A DNA stretch of 64,000 nucleotides, taken from the NCBI RefSeq assembly GCF_963378075.1, contig NZ_OY726394.1:2046001-2110000 (forward strand), read 5' to 3'. Under the pieces are notes generated by a model that was given only the letters and a program-made list of their open reading frames with translations, did no database searches and had not been told where the DNA came from. Position numbers and translations under genes: made by a program. The DNA is from Mycolicibacter sp. MU0083 (lineage in GTDB: Bacteria > Actinomycetota > Actinomycetes > Mycobacteriales > Mycobacteriaceae). This document shows, one piece after another, positions 55,532 through 64,000 of this stretch. The stretch's first letter is position 1; each line of letters opens with the position of its first letter.

Positions 55532-56412
55532 CGGTCGACCGCGTTCCGGCGCGACAGCCGAAGCTGGACAACGGTCAAGACCAACAGCACGGCGAACATC
55601 ACCCAGGCCAGCGCCGCGGCATAGCCGAAGTCCAGGAAGGCGAACGCCTGCTGGAACAGCATGATGGCCAAGACATAGGTGCCGGTCTCGGGTCCGCCGC
55701 TGCTTCCGGTCAACACGTAGACCAGGTCGAATGCCTGGAATGCGTTGATGATCGAGATCACCACCACGAATCCAAGCGCGCCGCGGATCATCGGCACCGT
55801 GATGGACACGAATCGCCGTACTTCGCCGGCACCGTCGATGCGTGCGGCCTCGTGCAGGGATTCGGGCACGCCCTGCATGGCGGCCAACAGGATCACCGTG
55901 GCGAACGGCACGCTCTTCCACACACTGACCAGGCACAGTGACGCCATCGCCCAGTGCGGCTCGGTGAGCCAGGGCACCGGGGCGATGCCGAGCCAGCCGA
56001 GCATGGTGTTGAGTAGGCCGCTGTCGGTGTTGAACACGAACTGCCACACCACCGCGATCACCACCGACGACACCGCCAGCGGAAGGAAGGCGATCGCCCG
56101 GAACAGGCCGATGCCCTTGATCTTTCGATTCAGCAACCCGGCGACCGCCAGGCTGATCAACACCGTCGGTAGCACGGTGCCGACGGTGAACACCGCGGTG
56201 TTGCGGACCGCGATGCCGAACAGCGGGTCGGCGGTGAACAACTGGCGGTAATTGGCGATGCCGACGAACTCCGGCGCAGTGAACAGATCCCAGCGCTGCA
56301 CACTCATGTAGAGGGAGAAAGCCAGCGGAAACGCCATGAACACCGCCACCGCGACCAGATTCGGGGCGATGAACCAGCGACCGGCGCGGGCACGGCTACG
56401 GGTGGGGTTCAT
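55528..56412 (-). CDS. Carbohydrate ABC permease (MalF/UgpA type)
   Basis: 294 residues, about six helices, EAA loop HEAARIDGAGEVRRFVSITVP (about 195-215). The ATG overlaps the upstream binding-protein stop by four bases. Gene order and sizes (binding protein, two permeases, ATPase) resemble the Rv2041c-Rv2038c and LpqY-SugABC sets of M. tuberculosis; the first looks closer in protein sizes, but the sugar is unknown. Confidence 0.92.
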   Translation of the reverse strand: MNPTRSRARAGRWFIAPNLVAVAVFMAFPLAFSLYMSVQRWDLFTAPEFVGIANYRQLFTADPLFGIAVRNTAVFTVGTVLPTVLISLAVAGLLNRKIKGIGLFRAIAFLPLAVSSVVIAVVWQFVFNTDSGLLNTMLGWLGIAPVPWLTEPHWAMASLCLVSVWKSVPFATVILLAAMQGVPESLHEAARIDGAGEVRRFVSITVPMIRGALGFVVVISIINAFQAFDLVYVLTGSSGGPETGTYVLAIMLFQQAFAFLDFGYAAALAWVMFAVLLVLTVVQLRLSRRNAVDR

Positions 56413-57764
56413 CCGGCGGCCAGCACTTCGTCGATCGCCGGAGTGAGACCGCGTTTCAGGCTCGTCGCCGGACGCTTGCCCCGCAACACCGGACCGATGG
56501 CCCGGTCCATCAGGGCGTGCACGCGTTGCCAATCCGGCGAGATCGGCAGCCCTTCGGAATGCGCCGGCCCACCGGTGAGCACCGCGAGATTGCCGATGCG
56601 CTCATGCGCCGCGGTGAAGCCCGGCGCACCGACGGCGGAACGCAGCACCGGGACGAACAATCCGGAGGCACCGATCAACGACTGCCCGACCGGCCCGGCC
56701 GCGAACTTCACGAATTCCCACGCCTGTTCCCGGCGCGGACTGGACGCTGCGATCGCCAGCCCGGTGCTGCCGATCGCGGATCGGGCCGCCATCCCCTTGG
56801 CGGCCGCTGCCGGTCCGGTCGGCAGCACCGCGATGTCGAAGTCGAGTCCGTCGGCTTGGGCGAACGTCTGGTAGCGCCAGTGTCCACCGAGCGCCATCGC
56901 CGCCCTGCCCGCGGTGAACAGGCTCATCGTCGAGATCGATTGGGTGTCGGCGGCCGCGGGCGCCACCCGGTGCACATTGGCCAGATCGGCGTAGAACTGG
57001 ATGCCGGCGAGAAAATCGTCGTCGTCGAAGTTCAGGTGCCGGGGATTCATCCGCGGCACCGCCCACGGTGTGCCGTTGTTCATCGCGAACAGCGCCGCGG
57101 AGTACGGCGGCGACCAGGTGTCGACGAAGCCCCACTGCGTGATCCGGCCGCCGGCCGATCGCCGGGTGAGCGCGGTTGCGGTGTCGAGGAACTGCTGGAA
57201 GGTCCAGGGCTCGTCCCAGCGGCCCGGCGGCGGTGCCACGCCGGCCTCGGCGAACAACCGGGTGTTGTAGAACAGGAACGCCCCGGACCACTGCTCGGGG
57301 AACGCGTACTGCCCACCGTTGAAGCCGAACGTCTCATACAGTGCCGGGACGCTGTCGGCGCGCAACGCCTCGGCGAAGGCGCGGTCCCGGTCCAGCAGGG
57401 TGTTGAGGTCCAGCAGCACGCCGCGGTCGGCCAGCCCGGCGTAGTTGAACTCCCAGGCCATCAGCACGTCCGGGCACCTGCCCCCGGCGCAGAAGGTCGA
57501 CATCTGCTGGGTCGGATCGCCGCCGGCCAGCACCGTGCGCACCCGGATGTCGGGATGCGCGCGGTGGAACGCGTCGATGATCCGCATCCGGGCGTCGGCC
57601 TCTTCGGGATTCGCCGCGAAGAAGAAGGTCAGGGCGTCGTCGCGGGAAGTGCACGACGGCACGCCGGTGAGCAGCCCCGCCGCGCCGATCGCCGCGGCCC
57701 CGCGCAGCACGGTGCGGCGCGGCAGGTGTTGCCCGGTTGGGGGCCGCACCCGGAAAACCGTCAC
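56409..57764 (-). CDS. Carbohydrate ABC substrate-binding lipoprotein
   Basis: 451 residues from GTG overlapping the YhgE-type gene stop by four bases. Twin arginines (R16-R17, in LPRRTVLRGAAAIG) and a cysteine at about 38 (TGVPSC) suggest Tat export and lipid anchoring, though the lipobox has an unusual Pro. The mature part is a type 1 extracellular solute-binding fold (DALTFFFAANPEEADAR near 43; PEQWSGAFLFYNTRLF near 136). It captures a sugar for the permease pair. Confidence 0.9.
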   Translation of the reverse strand: MTVFRVRPPTGQHLPRRTVLRGAAAIGAAGLLTGVPSCTSRDDALTFFFAANPEEADARMRIIDAFHRAHPDIRVRTVLAGGDPTQQMSTFCAGGRCPDVLMAWEFNYAGLADRGVLLDLNTLLDRDRAFAEALRADSVPALYETFGFNGGQYAFPEQWSGAFLFYNTRLFAEAGVAPPPGRWDEPWTFQQFLDTATALTRRSAGGRITQWGFVDTWSPPYSAALFAMNNGTPWAVPRMNPRHLNFDDDDFLAGIQFYADLANVHRVAPAAADTQSISTMSLFTAGRAAMALGGHWRYQTFAQADGLDFDIAVLPTGPAAAAKGMAARSAIGSTGLAIAASSPRREQAWEFVKFAAGPVGQSLIGASGLFVPVLRSAVGAPGFTAAHERIGNLAVLTGGPAHSEGLPISPDWQRVHALMDRAIGPVLRGKRPATSLKRGLTPAIDEVLAAG

Positions 57765-59674
57765 ACCTCGATCGGCGGGTAGAGACGTTCGAGGGTGTAG
57801 ACCCGATCCCGGCGGGCTGCCCATGCGCTGGCGGCCAGCGACACCACCAGAATGCCGCCCAGTACCGCCACCGACGTCCACAGCCGGGCATCGATGCCGC
57901 CGACGGTCAGTTGCCGCAACCCGTTGACGGCGTAGGTCATCGGATCGTAGGGGTGCAGGATCTGGAACGGCTTGGCGGTGGTCTCCACCGGATAGACCCC
58001 ACCGGAGGACACCAGCTGGAACATCAGGAAGGCCAGTGCGAAGACGCGCCCCACCGCCACCCCGAGGACGGCGTTGAACGCCTGGATCATGGCCAGGAAC
58101 GACGCGGCGATCAACACCAGGAACGCGACCGTTCCCACCGCGTAGCGGGCCTGCAATCCCACGCCGAAGTGCACGACCGAATACATCAGCAGCACCTGGC
58201 AGGCCCCCAGCAGCAGTGCCGGCCAGTAGGAGGCCAGCACCACCCGCAGGGCACCCAGACCGTTGACGATGGCGCGGGTCTGCAGTGGCGTCAACAGCAT
58301 CCACACGATCAGCGAACCGATGAACAGTGCCAGCGGTAGGAAGAACGGCGCGAACCCGGTGCCGAAAGTGGCGGCATGATGGGTGAAGTCCATATCCACG
58401 CCGACCGGGCTGGCCAGAATCTGGGCCACCTGGACCCGCTGCTGGTCGGTGATCGTCGAGGCACGCTGATCGGCTTCGCCGAGGCCCGACGCCAGTTGCG
58501 CGGCACCGTCTTTGAGCTGGTTGCTGCCGTCGGTCAACTGAACCAGTCCGTCGCTGAGCTTGTGCGCGCCGGCGTCGAGTTCGGTGGCTCCGTCGCGCAG
58601 GGCGACCAGATCGGACTTCAGTCCGCCGTCCAGGGCGTGGGCCAGGAACGTGCGCAGTCCGCTGTCGGGGTCGGCCAGATCGTTCTCCAACCGCTGGGTG
58701 TTGGCGCGCAGCTGCGCCAGGCCCTCGTCGGTGGCCGGGTCGATGCCCTTGACGCCGAGCAGGCGCTGGGCGCCGGCCAACGTGTCGGCGAGGCCACGCA
58801 CCGCGGGGTCGGGGTTGGCGCGCAGGCCGTCGATCACCTGATTGACGATGCCCGCCGCCTGCTGATAGTTGACGTTGAGCGACGCGATCCGATCGGACAC
58901 CGTCTTCAGATCGCCGCTGAGCCGGCCGGCCGCGTCACCGGCGGCGTTCGGGTCGAAGCCCATCCCGGCGAGATCGTCGGTCAGCTTCAGCAGTGGGTCG
59001 GTGGCCTGCTGGACACCGGAGGAGAGCCGTCGACTGCCGTCGGCCAGTGCTGCCGAACCGTCCCGCGCGGTGGCCAGGTTGTCGGCCAACAGTTTGGAGC
59101 CGTCGGAGAGTTGCCCCGCACCGTCGGCGGCCTTGCTGACCTCGTCGGTCACCTGGGTCAGCGCGGTGCCGATCACCTGCTGGCCGACCTTGGCGCTGAC
59201 TTCGTTGAGCACCTCGCGGGCCGCGTTCTGTCCCATCACCGAGGCCAGGTAGTTGTTGGCGTCGTTGAAGCGGAACTGGATCTGCGCCTTCTGCGGATGC
59301 GGACCCGCAGGCGAGACCACCGCCTCGCTGAAATCGGACGGCAAGGTGATCGAGAAATAGTAGGTACCGTCGGAAACGCCCTTGGCGGCTTCGCTCTCCG
59401 ATACCTGGTGCAGATCCAGCTGGCCGGAGTCCACCAAAGCGCGGGTCACCTCGTCGCCGGCATGCAACTGATCACCGGAGACCGAAGCCCCGGTGTCCTG
59501 GTTGACGATCGCGACCGGAATCTTGTCGATGGCCGCGAACGGATTCCAGAACGCCCACAGGTACATCGCGCCGTACAGCAGCGGCAACACGATGATCGTG
59601 ACCAGGGCCAGGCGCGGCATCGTGCCACGCGAGTAACGCTTGAGGTCGGTGCCCAGCGACATTCCGGCGAGCAT
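57761..59674 (-). CDS. YhgE/Pip-type membrane protein
   Basis: 637 residues. An N-terminal helix (about 18-38) precedes a long extracytoplasmic region with repeated DGS/LADG heptad-like segments (about 150-390), then five or six helices ending in an ABC-2 permease-like domain. This plan is that of YhgE/Pip proteins, linked in various Gram-positives to phage or colicin-like reception and to type VII-secretion neighbours. Role here unknown. It follows an ABC-type ATPase gene after 2 bases and overlaps the sugar importer genes. Confidence 0.88.
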   Translation of the reverse strand: MLAGMSLGTDLKRYSRGTMPRLALVTIIVLPLLYGAMYLWAFWNPFAAIDKIPVAIVNQDTGASVSGDQLHAGDEVTRALVDSGQLDLHQVSESEAAKGVSDGTYYFSITLPSDFSEAVVSPAGPHPQKAQIQFRFNDANNYLASVMGQNAAREVLNEVSAKVGQQVIGTALTQVTDEVSKAADGAGQLSDGSKLLADNLATARDGSAALADGSRRLSSGVQQATDPLLKLTDDLAGMGFDPNAAGDAAGRLSGDLKTVSDRIASLNVNYQQAAGIVNQVIDGLRANPDPAVRGLADTLAGAQRLLGVKGIDPATDEGLAQLRANTQRLENDLADPDSGLRTFLAHALDGGLKSDLVALRDGATELDAGAHKLSDGLVQLTDGSNQLKDGAAQLASGLGEADQRASTITDQQRVQVAQILASPVGVDMDFTHHAATFGTGFAPFFLPLALFIGSLIVWMLLTPLQTRAIVNGLGALRVVLASYWPALLLGACQVLLMYSVVHFGVGLQARYAVGTVAFLVLIAASFLAMIQAFNAVLGVAVGRVFALAFLMFQLVSSGGVYPVETTAKPFQILHPYDPMTYAVNGLRQLTVGGIDARLWTSVAVLGGILVVSLAASAWAARRDRVYTLERLYPPIEV

Positions 59675-59676
59675 GA

Positions 59677-60423
59677 TCAGTCGTCCCTCTTCTCGTGTCG
59701 ACCGTGGAGCAGTTCGGCGCGCCGCAGATGCTCGACATGAAGCTGCGCGGTGATTCCGGGCTGTTCGGGCAGTTCGTTGGCCGACGCGGTGATGACCGTC
59801 TGCTGCTCCCCCAACGCGACCAACCGCTCGATCAGGGTGGCCCGTTCGTCGTCGTCGGCGACCTCGTCGACGCTGCCGACCACCAGCAGCGGAGGTCGTT
59901 TGGTGTTGGCCAGCGCGATCCGCAGCAGCAGCCCGGTCAGCTCGTCGAGATGCTCGACGTAGTCGTCCAGTCGCGGCAGCGGTAGGTCGCCGAAGACCGG
60001 GCGGCACACCGCGTCCCGCTCGGCCTCGCCGGCGCGGCGCACCAGCCGGTACCAGGGTGCATCCCAGCGGATCTGTTCGGTGATCAGATCCCGGACGGTG
60101 ACGGATTCGAAGATCTCGTCGAGTTGTTCGATACCGGCCAGGGCGGCGACACCGAAGATGGCGCGGGCCTTGGTGTGGCCGAGCACGGTGAGCGTGCCCG
60201 TCGACGGCTGCATCCGGCCCGCCAGGTTCATCATCAACGCGGTGCGCCCCGAGCCGGGCGGCCCGATCAGCACCGAGGTCCCGCCGGCCGGAACGTCGAG
60301 GTCCAGGGGCCCGAAGACCCGCCCCCACGGCCCGGTCATCGTGATACCGCGCGCCGTCACCGCCATCGGTGGCGTGCTCGCGGTCGTGGTTTCCTCTGGC
60401 ACGGGGACAACCCTTTCATCCAT
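59677..60423 (-). CDS. Atypical ABC ATPase paired with YhgE-type protein
   Basis: 248 residues. Walker A is GPPGSGRT (about 55-62, Arg where Lys is usual in the P-loop end), and the LSGGQ signature is not recognisable; the region reads HLDELTGLLLRIALAN. Walker B is weak (LLVVGSVDEV). It is probably an ABC-type nucleotide-binding partner of the YhgE-like membrane protein. The first 20 residues are Pro/Thr-rich. The altered motifs make its ATPase activity doubtful. Confidence 0.8.
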   Translation of the reverse strand: MDERVVPVPEETTTASTPPMAVTARGITMTGPWGRVFGPLDLDVPAGGTSVLIGPPGSGRTALMMNLAGRMQPSTGTLTVLGHTKARAIFGVAALAGIEQLDEIFESVTVRDLITEQIRWDAPWYRLVRRAGEAERDAVCRPVFGDLPLPRLDDYVEHLDELTGLLLRIALANTKRPPLLVVGSVDEVADDDERATLIERLVALGEQQTVITASANELPEQPGITAQLHVEHLRRAELLHGRHEKRDD

Positions 60424-60568
60424 CGGTTCGCGTGACCCATCAAAACACGGTGCCGCCGTAAGCGGCGGGTATCGCCGCCGCGCAACGCGGTGTCCGGTGT
60501 CACGTTCTGCGTCGGTGCGTCGTCTCGGAGGTAGCGGCACAGCCGTCTACTGCAGAAAGGAAACAATC

Positions 60569-60922
60569 GTGAACCTTGCGACCGGTTCCCTGATCACGGT
60601 GGCGCTGACCGCGGCCATCACCATCGCCATCGCCATCGCCGATTTCATTCCGGCGCGCTTCGTACTCGCCAACTCCGCGCAGGTGGGGGTGCCGCGGTCG
60701 TGGCTGCCGGTGTTGGGCGCGCTGAAGCTGGCCGGGGGTATCGGGCTGCTCGCCGGGTTGGCGGGCTTCCGGGTACTCGGTGTAGCCGCCGCCGCCGGTC
60801 TGGTGGCCTTCTTCATCGGGGCGATCGTGACGCATATCCGGGCCAAGGTGTTCTACAACATCGGGTTTCCGGGGTTGTATCTGCTGGCGTCGGCGGCATC
60901 GCTGTCGATGCTGCTGGCCTGA
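60569..60922 (+). CDS. DoxX-like membrane protein
   Basis: 117 residues from GTG with AGGA upstream. Four hydrophobic segments and the pattern RFVLANSAQVGVPRSWLPVLGALKLAGGIGLL (split: PRSWLPVLGALKLAGG near 47) match the DoxX-like family. These small membrane proteins are linked to redox or stress functions in mycobacteria. It is divergent from the ABC ATPase gene. Confidence 0.82.
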   Translation: MNLATGSLITVALTAAITIAIAIADFIPARFVLANSAQVGVPRSWLPVLGALKLAGGIGLLAGLAGFRVLGVAAAAGLVAFFIGAIVTHIRAKVFYNIGFPGLYLLASAASLSMLLA

Positions 60923-60924
60923 AG

Positions 60925-61368
60925 TCAGCCGAATTCGGCACCGGGGTCGGCATGGCTGGCGGAACCGGCCCGCCTCGGCAGCTCGACGACCACATTGGTG
61001 GCCTTGACCGAGGCGACGACCAGGCTGCCGGGTTGTAGCTGCAGTTCGTCGGCAGCCTCCCGGCTGACCAGCGACACCAGCCGGAACGGTCCGGCCTGGA
61101 TTTCCACCTGCGCCATCACGGTGTCGCGGGTGATCTTGGTGACCAGACCGACCATCCGATTGCGGGCGGACTGGCCGACCACCGGATTCCGTGACACCGG
61201 TTCCACCGCGGCACGTTCCTGAGCGAACTGTGCCAGCTCGGCGCCGTCGACCATGCGGGGGCCGCTGCCGGACACCACCGACAGTCGACCGGAATCGATC
61301 CACCGTCTGACGGTGTCGTCACTGACTCCGAGTAGCTCGGCGACCTCGGCGATTCGAAAACTCGGCAC
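60925..61368 (-). CDS. HTH-TOBE protein (putative molybdate-responsive)
   Basis: 147 residues from a GTG 7 bases after TAAGCT (61381-61376), a leaderless layout; an ATG at 61440 is also open. An N-terminal excisionase-like HTH (FRIAEVAELLGVSDDTVRRWIDSGRL, split here: EVAELLGVSDDTVRRW near 7) is followed by a TOBE/Mop domain (about 75-140) of the kind that binds molybdate or tungstate. It is likely a molybdenum-responsive regulator or storage protein. Confidence 0.82.
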   Translation of the reverse strand: MPSFRIAEVAELLGVSDDTVRRWIDSGRLSVVSGSGPRMVDGAELAQFAQERAAVEPVSRNPVVGQSARNRMVGLVTKITRDTVMAQVEIQAGPFRLVSLVSREAADELQLQPGSLVVASVKATNVVVELPRRAGSASHADPGAEFG

Positions 61369-61474
61369 GCCTGTGAGCTTATCCTCGCCGTCGCGCCGAT
61401 TCAGCCCCCCGGGAATTCCGGATGGCGTCGAGCGGTGCACCGCCTCCGAAAGTGCGGCCCCGTGGGGCCGGTCG

Positions 61475-62044
61475 TCAGGCGGCCTCCACCACCGTGACGC
61501 CGGCGGCTCGCATCGCCGCCAGCGCGGCGGCGGTGGAATCGGCCGCCACCCCGGCGGTCAGCGGCAGCAGGACCGCGGTCGAAAAGCCTTCGCGGACGGC
61601 GTCTTCGGCAGTGCGTCGGACGCAGTAGTCGGTTGCGACGCCGACCAACTCGACATTGTCGACAGCGTGTCGGCGCAGCCAGTCCCCCAGCCGGGTGCCG
61701 TCGTCGTCGACGCCGTCGAAACCGCTGTAGCCGGCGTCGTAGGCACCCTTGCGGAAGACGGCCTCGATGCGGTCGGTGTCGAGCGCGGGATGCAGTTTCG
61801 CCCCGGGGGTTCCGGCGAGGCAATGCCGCGGCCAGGATGTGCCGAAGTCCGGATCTTCGGAGAAGTGCGGTCCGGGATCGACGTGGCTGTCCCGGGTCGC
61901 CACCACATGGGCGTAGCGGGCGCGCCCGTCCGGACTGTCGACGTATCGGCTGATGTCGTGGGCGATCGCCACCGCGCCGGGCACCGGCAACGCACCGCCG
62001 TCGCAGAAATCGTTCTGCACGTCGACGATGATCAAGGCCCGCAT
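61475..62044 (-). CDS. pncA: Nicotinamidase/pyrazinamidase
   Basis: 189 residues, full length. The catalytic triad is D8 (VDVQNDF), K99 (FRKGAYDAG) and C141 (VATDYCVRRTA). Metal ligands include D52, H54 and H60. It converts nicotinamide to nicotinic acid and, in mycobacteria, activates pyrazinamide. The reading frame is intact, so the organism should carry this activity. Whether the drug acts also depends on other factors. Confidence 0.95.
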   Translation of the reverse strand: MRALIIVDVQNDFCDGGALPVPGAVAIAHDISRYVDSPDGRARYAHVVATRDSHVDPGPHFSEDPDFGTSWPRHCLAGTPGAKLHPALDTDRIEAVFRKGAYDAGYSGFDGVDDDGTRLGDWLRRHAVDNVELVGVATDYCVRRTAEDAVREGFSTAVLLPLTAGVAADSTAAALAAMRAAGVTVVEAA

Positions 62045-62252
62045 TCGCCCACAGTATCGGCTGCGGCGCAGGGCATCTGGCCGATTGCTGGCCGATGAAG
62101 CGCGCGGCCGACGGATGCACGGTGCGCTGTGACGATGAGCACCGCCGCGACCTGGCAAATCGGTCCGCCGTTTCGCCGCCCGCGGAATCCCGTCGGGACC
62201 GTCACCGCGGCGGTAGATTGGCGAGCATCCAACGTGGTCAGGAGCAGAGCTG

Positions 62253-62783
62253 ATGACAACCGGTGATTTCGGCCCGAACGGTCCCGGGTATGGCCCCGGA
62301 TACGGTCAGCCCGGCGGTTACCCGCCGCCGCAGGGTTGGGGCCCGCAGCCCGGCTGGGGGCAGAAGCCGGGTGGTTTGGGACGGCGTTTCTGGGCCCGCG
62401 TGATCGACGGGCTGCTGGTCGGACTGGTCTCGGGGCTGCTGTCGTTGCTGGTCTTCTCCGACGACTACCCGTTCCTGGTGACCGGACTGTTCTCCGGTGT
62501 GCTGACCTTCGGCTATTTCGTGCTGTTCGAGGTGGCGCAGGGAGCCACCCCGGCCAAGCGACTGCTTGGTCTACGGGTGTACGGGCCCGACGGGGTGTCG
62601 AATCCGACCGCGGGTCAGTCGGCCATGCGCAACGCGTTCACGTTGCTGGCCGTGGTGCCCTATCTCGGACCGTTGCTGGCCTTCGTGGCCTACGTGGTGA
62701 TCGCGGTGACCATCAGCGGCAGCCCGAGCAAGCAGGGCAAACACGACGAGCTGGCCGGCGGAACCCGGGTGACGCGTTCCTGA
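62253..62783 (+). CDS. RDD-family membrane protein
   Basis: 176 residues. A Gly/Pro/Tyr/Gln-rich N-terminus (about 1-40) is followed by the RDD domain: RRFWARVIDGLLVGLVSG (44-61) holds the conserved Arg and Asp-Asp region, and three helices follow. RDD proteins are of uncertain role, possibly transporters. It is convergent with the carboxylesterase gene. Confidence 0.85.
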   Translation: MTTGDFGPNGPGYGPGYGQPGGYPPPQGWGPQPGWGQKPGGLGRRFWARVIDGLLVGLVSGLLSLLVFSDDYPFLVTGLFSGVLTFGYFVLFEVAQGATPAKRLLGLRVYGPDGVSNPTAGQSAMRNAFTLLAVVPYLGPLLAFVAYVVIAVTISGSPSKQGKHDELAGGTRVTRS

Positions 62784-62818
62784 TTCGCCGCGCGGCAGCG
62801 CACGGGGGCGTGGGGCTA

Positions 62819-64000
62819 TCAGCGCACCAATGTGAAGCCGCGCCAAGCCTTTCGGCGTTCGGCGGCCGGATCGTATTCCAGCCGTGACGTGCGGTCGATC
62901 ACCAGCACCGCCCGCTCATCGGCTGTGTAGACCGGCCACCCCTCGCCAGGGGTGCCCGTCCGACCGAACGCGCTCCACCGGCCCTGCACCTGCCGGCTGA
63001 CCTGCAGGGCGGTTCGCCGGTCGGCACCGGCGGTCAGCAGCCTGCCGAAGCCGCCGCTGCGATAGACGTCGAACACCGCGAACAGTTCGGTGGCATGGGT
63101 GGCGCCCATCCCCGCCCAGCGCAGCATCCGCGGCGCGTAGTCGTAGCGGTAGACGTAGGTGGGGGCATGCGCGCCGTGGGCCTCGGCGATCTCCCACACC
63201 GCGACGTTGAACGCGAAGTCACCGCCGAGGCGCACACAGGCCGCACGATTCGGATAGTCCGGGTAGGCCGAGACGATGCGATCGCGTACCCCGGCGTCGG
63301 TCCCGGCCAGCACCGCCTCGACCATCTCCTCGTCCACCGGCAGCAGCTTTAGGAAGCGGGTGAACAGTCGGCCCTCGTCGGCGTTGCTGCCGACGATCAG
63401 CGGCACCCGGTGCGCGGTGCCCTGCCGCATCGCTTCGAGTGGATCCACCGGCAGCAGATCGTCCCCGGAGACCGGGCCGATGGGGAACGCCCCCAGCATG
63501 TCGCGGTTGCCGTCGGCGATCAAACGGTCCTGGGCGGCCAGCAGCTCGGCCGGCGACACCCGCAGCAGGGCCTGCGCGGCGTCGGAGGGACGCACCCCCA
63601 GCAACGCCGCGAACCGGACCGCGAATTCTGCGGCGATCTCGGTGTCCCGCACCAGTCCGGCGGCGGGGCTCTCGGCGATCGCCCGGGCGAACAGGCCCTC
63701 CGCCTCGGGAACCGCCAATAGGGTGGCGACGGCGTGCGCCCCCGCGCTCTCCCCGAAGATCGTCACGTTGTCCGGGTCGCCGCCGAACACCGCGATGTTC
63801 TCGCGCACCCACCGCAGGGCCAGCACCAGGTCGCGCAGGTACAGATTGCTGTCCAACCTCACCTCGGAGGTCGACAGCGAGGACAGATCCAGGCACCCGA
63901 GAGCGCCCAGCCGATAGTTGACCGAGACGTAGATGCAGCCGCGGCGTGCCAGCGCCGCGCCGTCGTAGATCGGGGTCGCCGAGCTACCCATGATGTAACC
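62819..64000 (-). CDS. Type B carboxylesterase (N-terminus beyond window edge)
   Basis: The frame stays open to the window end, so the N-terminal oxyanion part lies outside; about 393 residues are visible. The nucleophile elbow GESAGAHAVA is intact (Ser about residue 100 of the visible part), and GSNADEGRLF is also present. It should hydrolyse esters; family members differ in substrate. The visible protein starts with GYIMGSS, typical of the segment after HGGG. Confidence 0.9.
   Translation of the reverse strand, partial: GYIMGSSATPIYDGAALARRGCIYVSVNYRLGALGCLDLSSLSTSEVRLDSNLYLRDLVLALRWVRENIAVFGGDPDNVTIFGESAGAHAVATLLAVPEAEGLFARAIAESPAAGLVRDTEIAAEFAVRFAALLGVRPSDAAQALLRVSPAELLAAQDRLIADGNRDMLGAFPIGPVSGDDLLPVDPLEAMRQGTAHRVPLIVGSNADEGRLFTRFLKLLPVDEEMVEAVLAGTDAGVRDRIVSAYPDYPNRAACVRLGGDFAFNVAVWEIAEAHGAHAPTYVYRYDYAPRMLRWAGMGATHATELFAVFDVYRSGGFGRLLTAGADRRTALQVSRQVQGRWSAFGRTGTPGEGWPVYTADERAVLVIDRTSRLEYDPAAERRKAWRGFTLVR

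Overview
The window looks like a chromosome segment from a high-GC actinobacterium of the family Mycobacteriaceae, most likely an environmental mycobacterium. The signs are an MmpS/MmpL pair, several F420-type LLM oxidoreductases, MazEF and VapBC modules, a DUF732 secreted protein, PncA, a KstR-like box, GTG starts, 4-base ATGA/GTGA gene overlaps and apparent leaderless starts. I see no rRNA, tRNA, CRISPR array, transposase or integrase. About 65 protein genes are supported. Two are cut by the window edges: mmpL at the left and a carboxylesterase at the right.

Layout. 1-3.7 kb: TetR-controlled mmpS-mmpL. 3.8-16.5 kb: mostly housekeeping and redox genes (metal-dependent hydrolase, Tpx, enoyl-CoA hydratase, a KstD-like flavoprotein with a KstR-like box, lytic transglycosylase, Hsp15-like S4 protein, two FKBP paralogues around an MDR reductase, LLM enzyme, nitronate monooxygenase, alpha/beta hydrolase). 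16.6-21 kb: an AveC-like membrane protein followed by a NorQ-type AAA+ ATPase and a NorD-type VWA protein, divergent from a TetR. 21-23.6 kb: GMC oxidoreductase, YaeQ and a small membrane protein. 23.7-26.4 kb: an accessory patch with MazEF, VapBC, 600 bp without a convincing gene (promoter, hairpin, repeated palindromes) and a macrodomain protein. 26.5-34 kb: carbonic anhydrase, then a TetR divergent from a ring-cleavage operon (extradiol dioxygenase, FAH hydrolase, flavin hydroxylase, paired acyl-CoA dehydrogenases).

34-48.5 kb is an oxidative cluster resembling steroid or terpenoid metabolism. It holds two P450s, several SDRs, a GMC oxidoreductase, an F420 LLM enzyme, a SnoaL-like protein, a bacterial ERG2/sigma-1-receptor homologue and an MpaB-family oxygenase. 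Three intergenic regions here share the palindrome CTATAC-N4-GTATAG (exact or near). The first lies directly in front of a TetR gene, so that TetR probably governs itself, the SnoaL-like gene, both P450 units, the GMC gene and perhaps the ERG2-like gene.

48.5-64 kb: secreted VldE/M15-like and DUF732 proteins; an aconitase translationally coupled to a TDT-type carrier; a tightly overlapping six-gene unit (atypical ABC ATPase, YhgE/Pip membrane protein, complete carbohydrate ABC importer); a DoxX-like protein; a HTH-TOBE protein; PncA; an RDD protein and the partial carboxylesterase. The strongest leads for new biology are the AveC-NorQ-NorD operon, the ERG2/sigma-1-like gene inside a TetR regulon, and the gene-poor promoter/hairpin/repeat stretch in the toxin-antitoxin patch.
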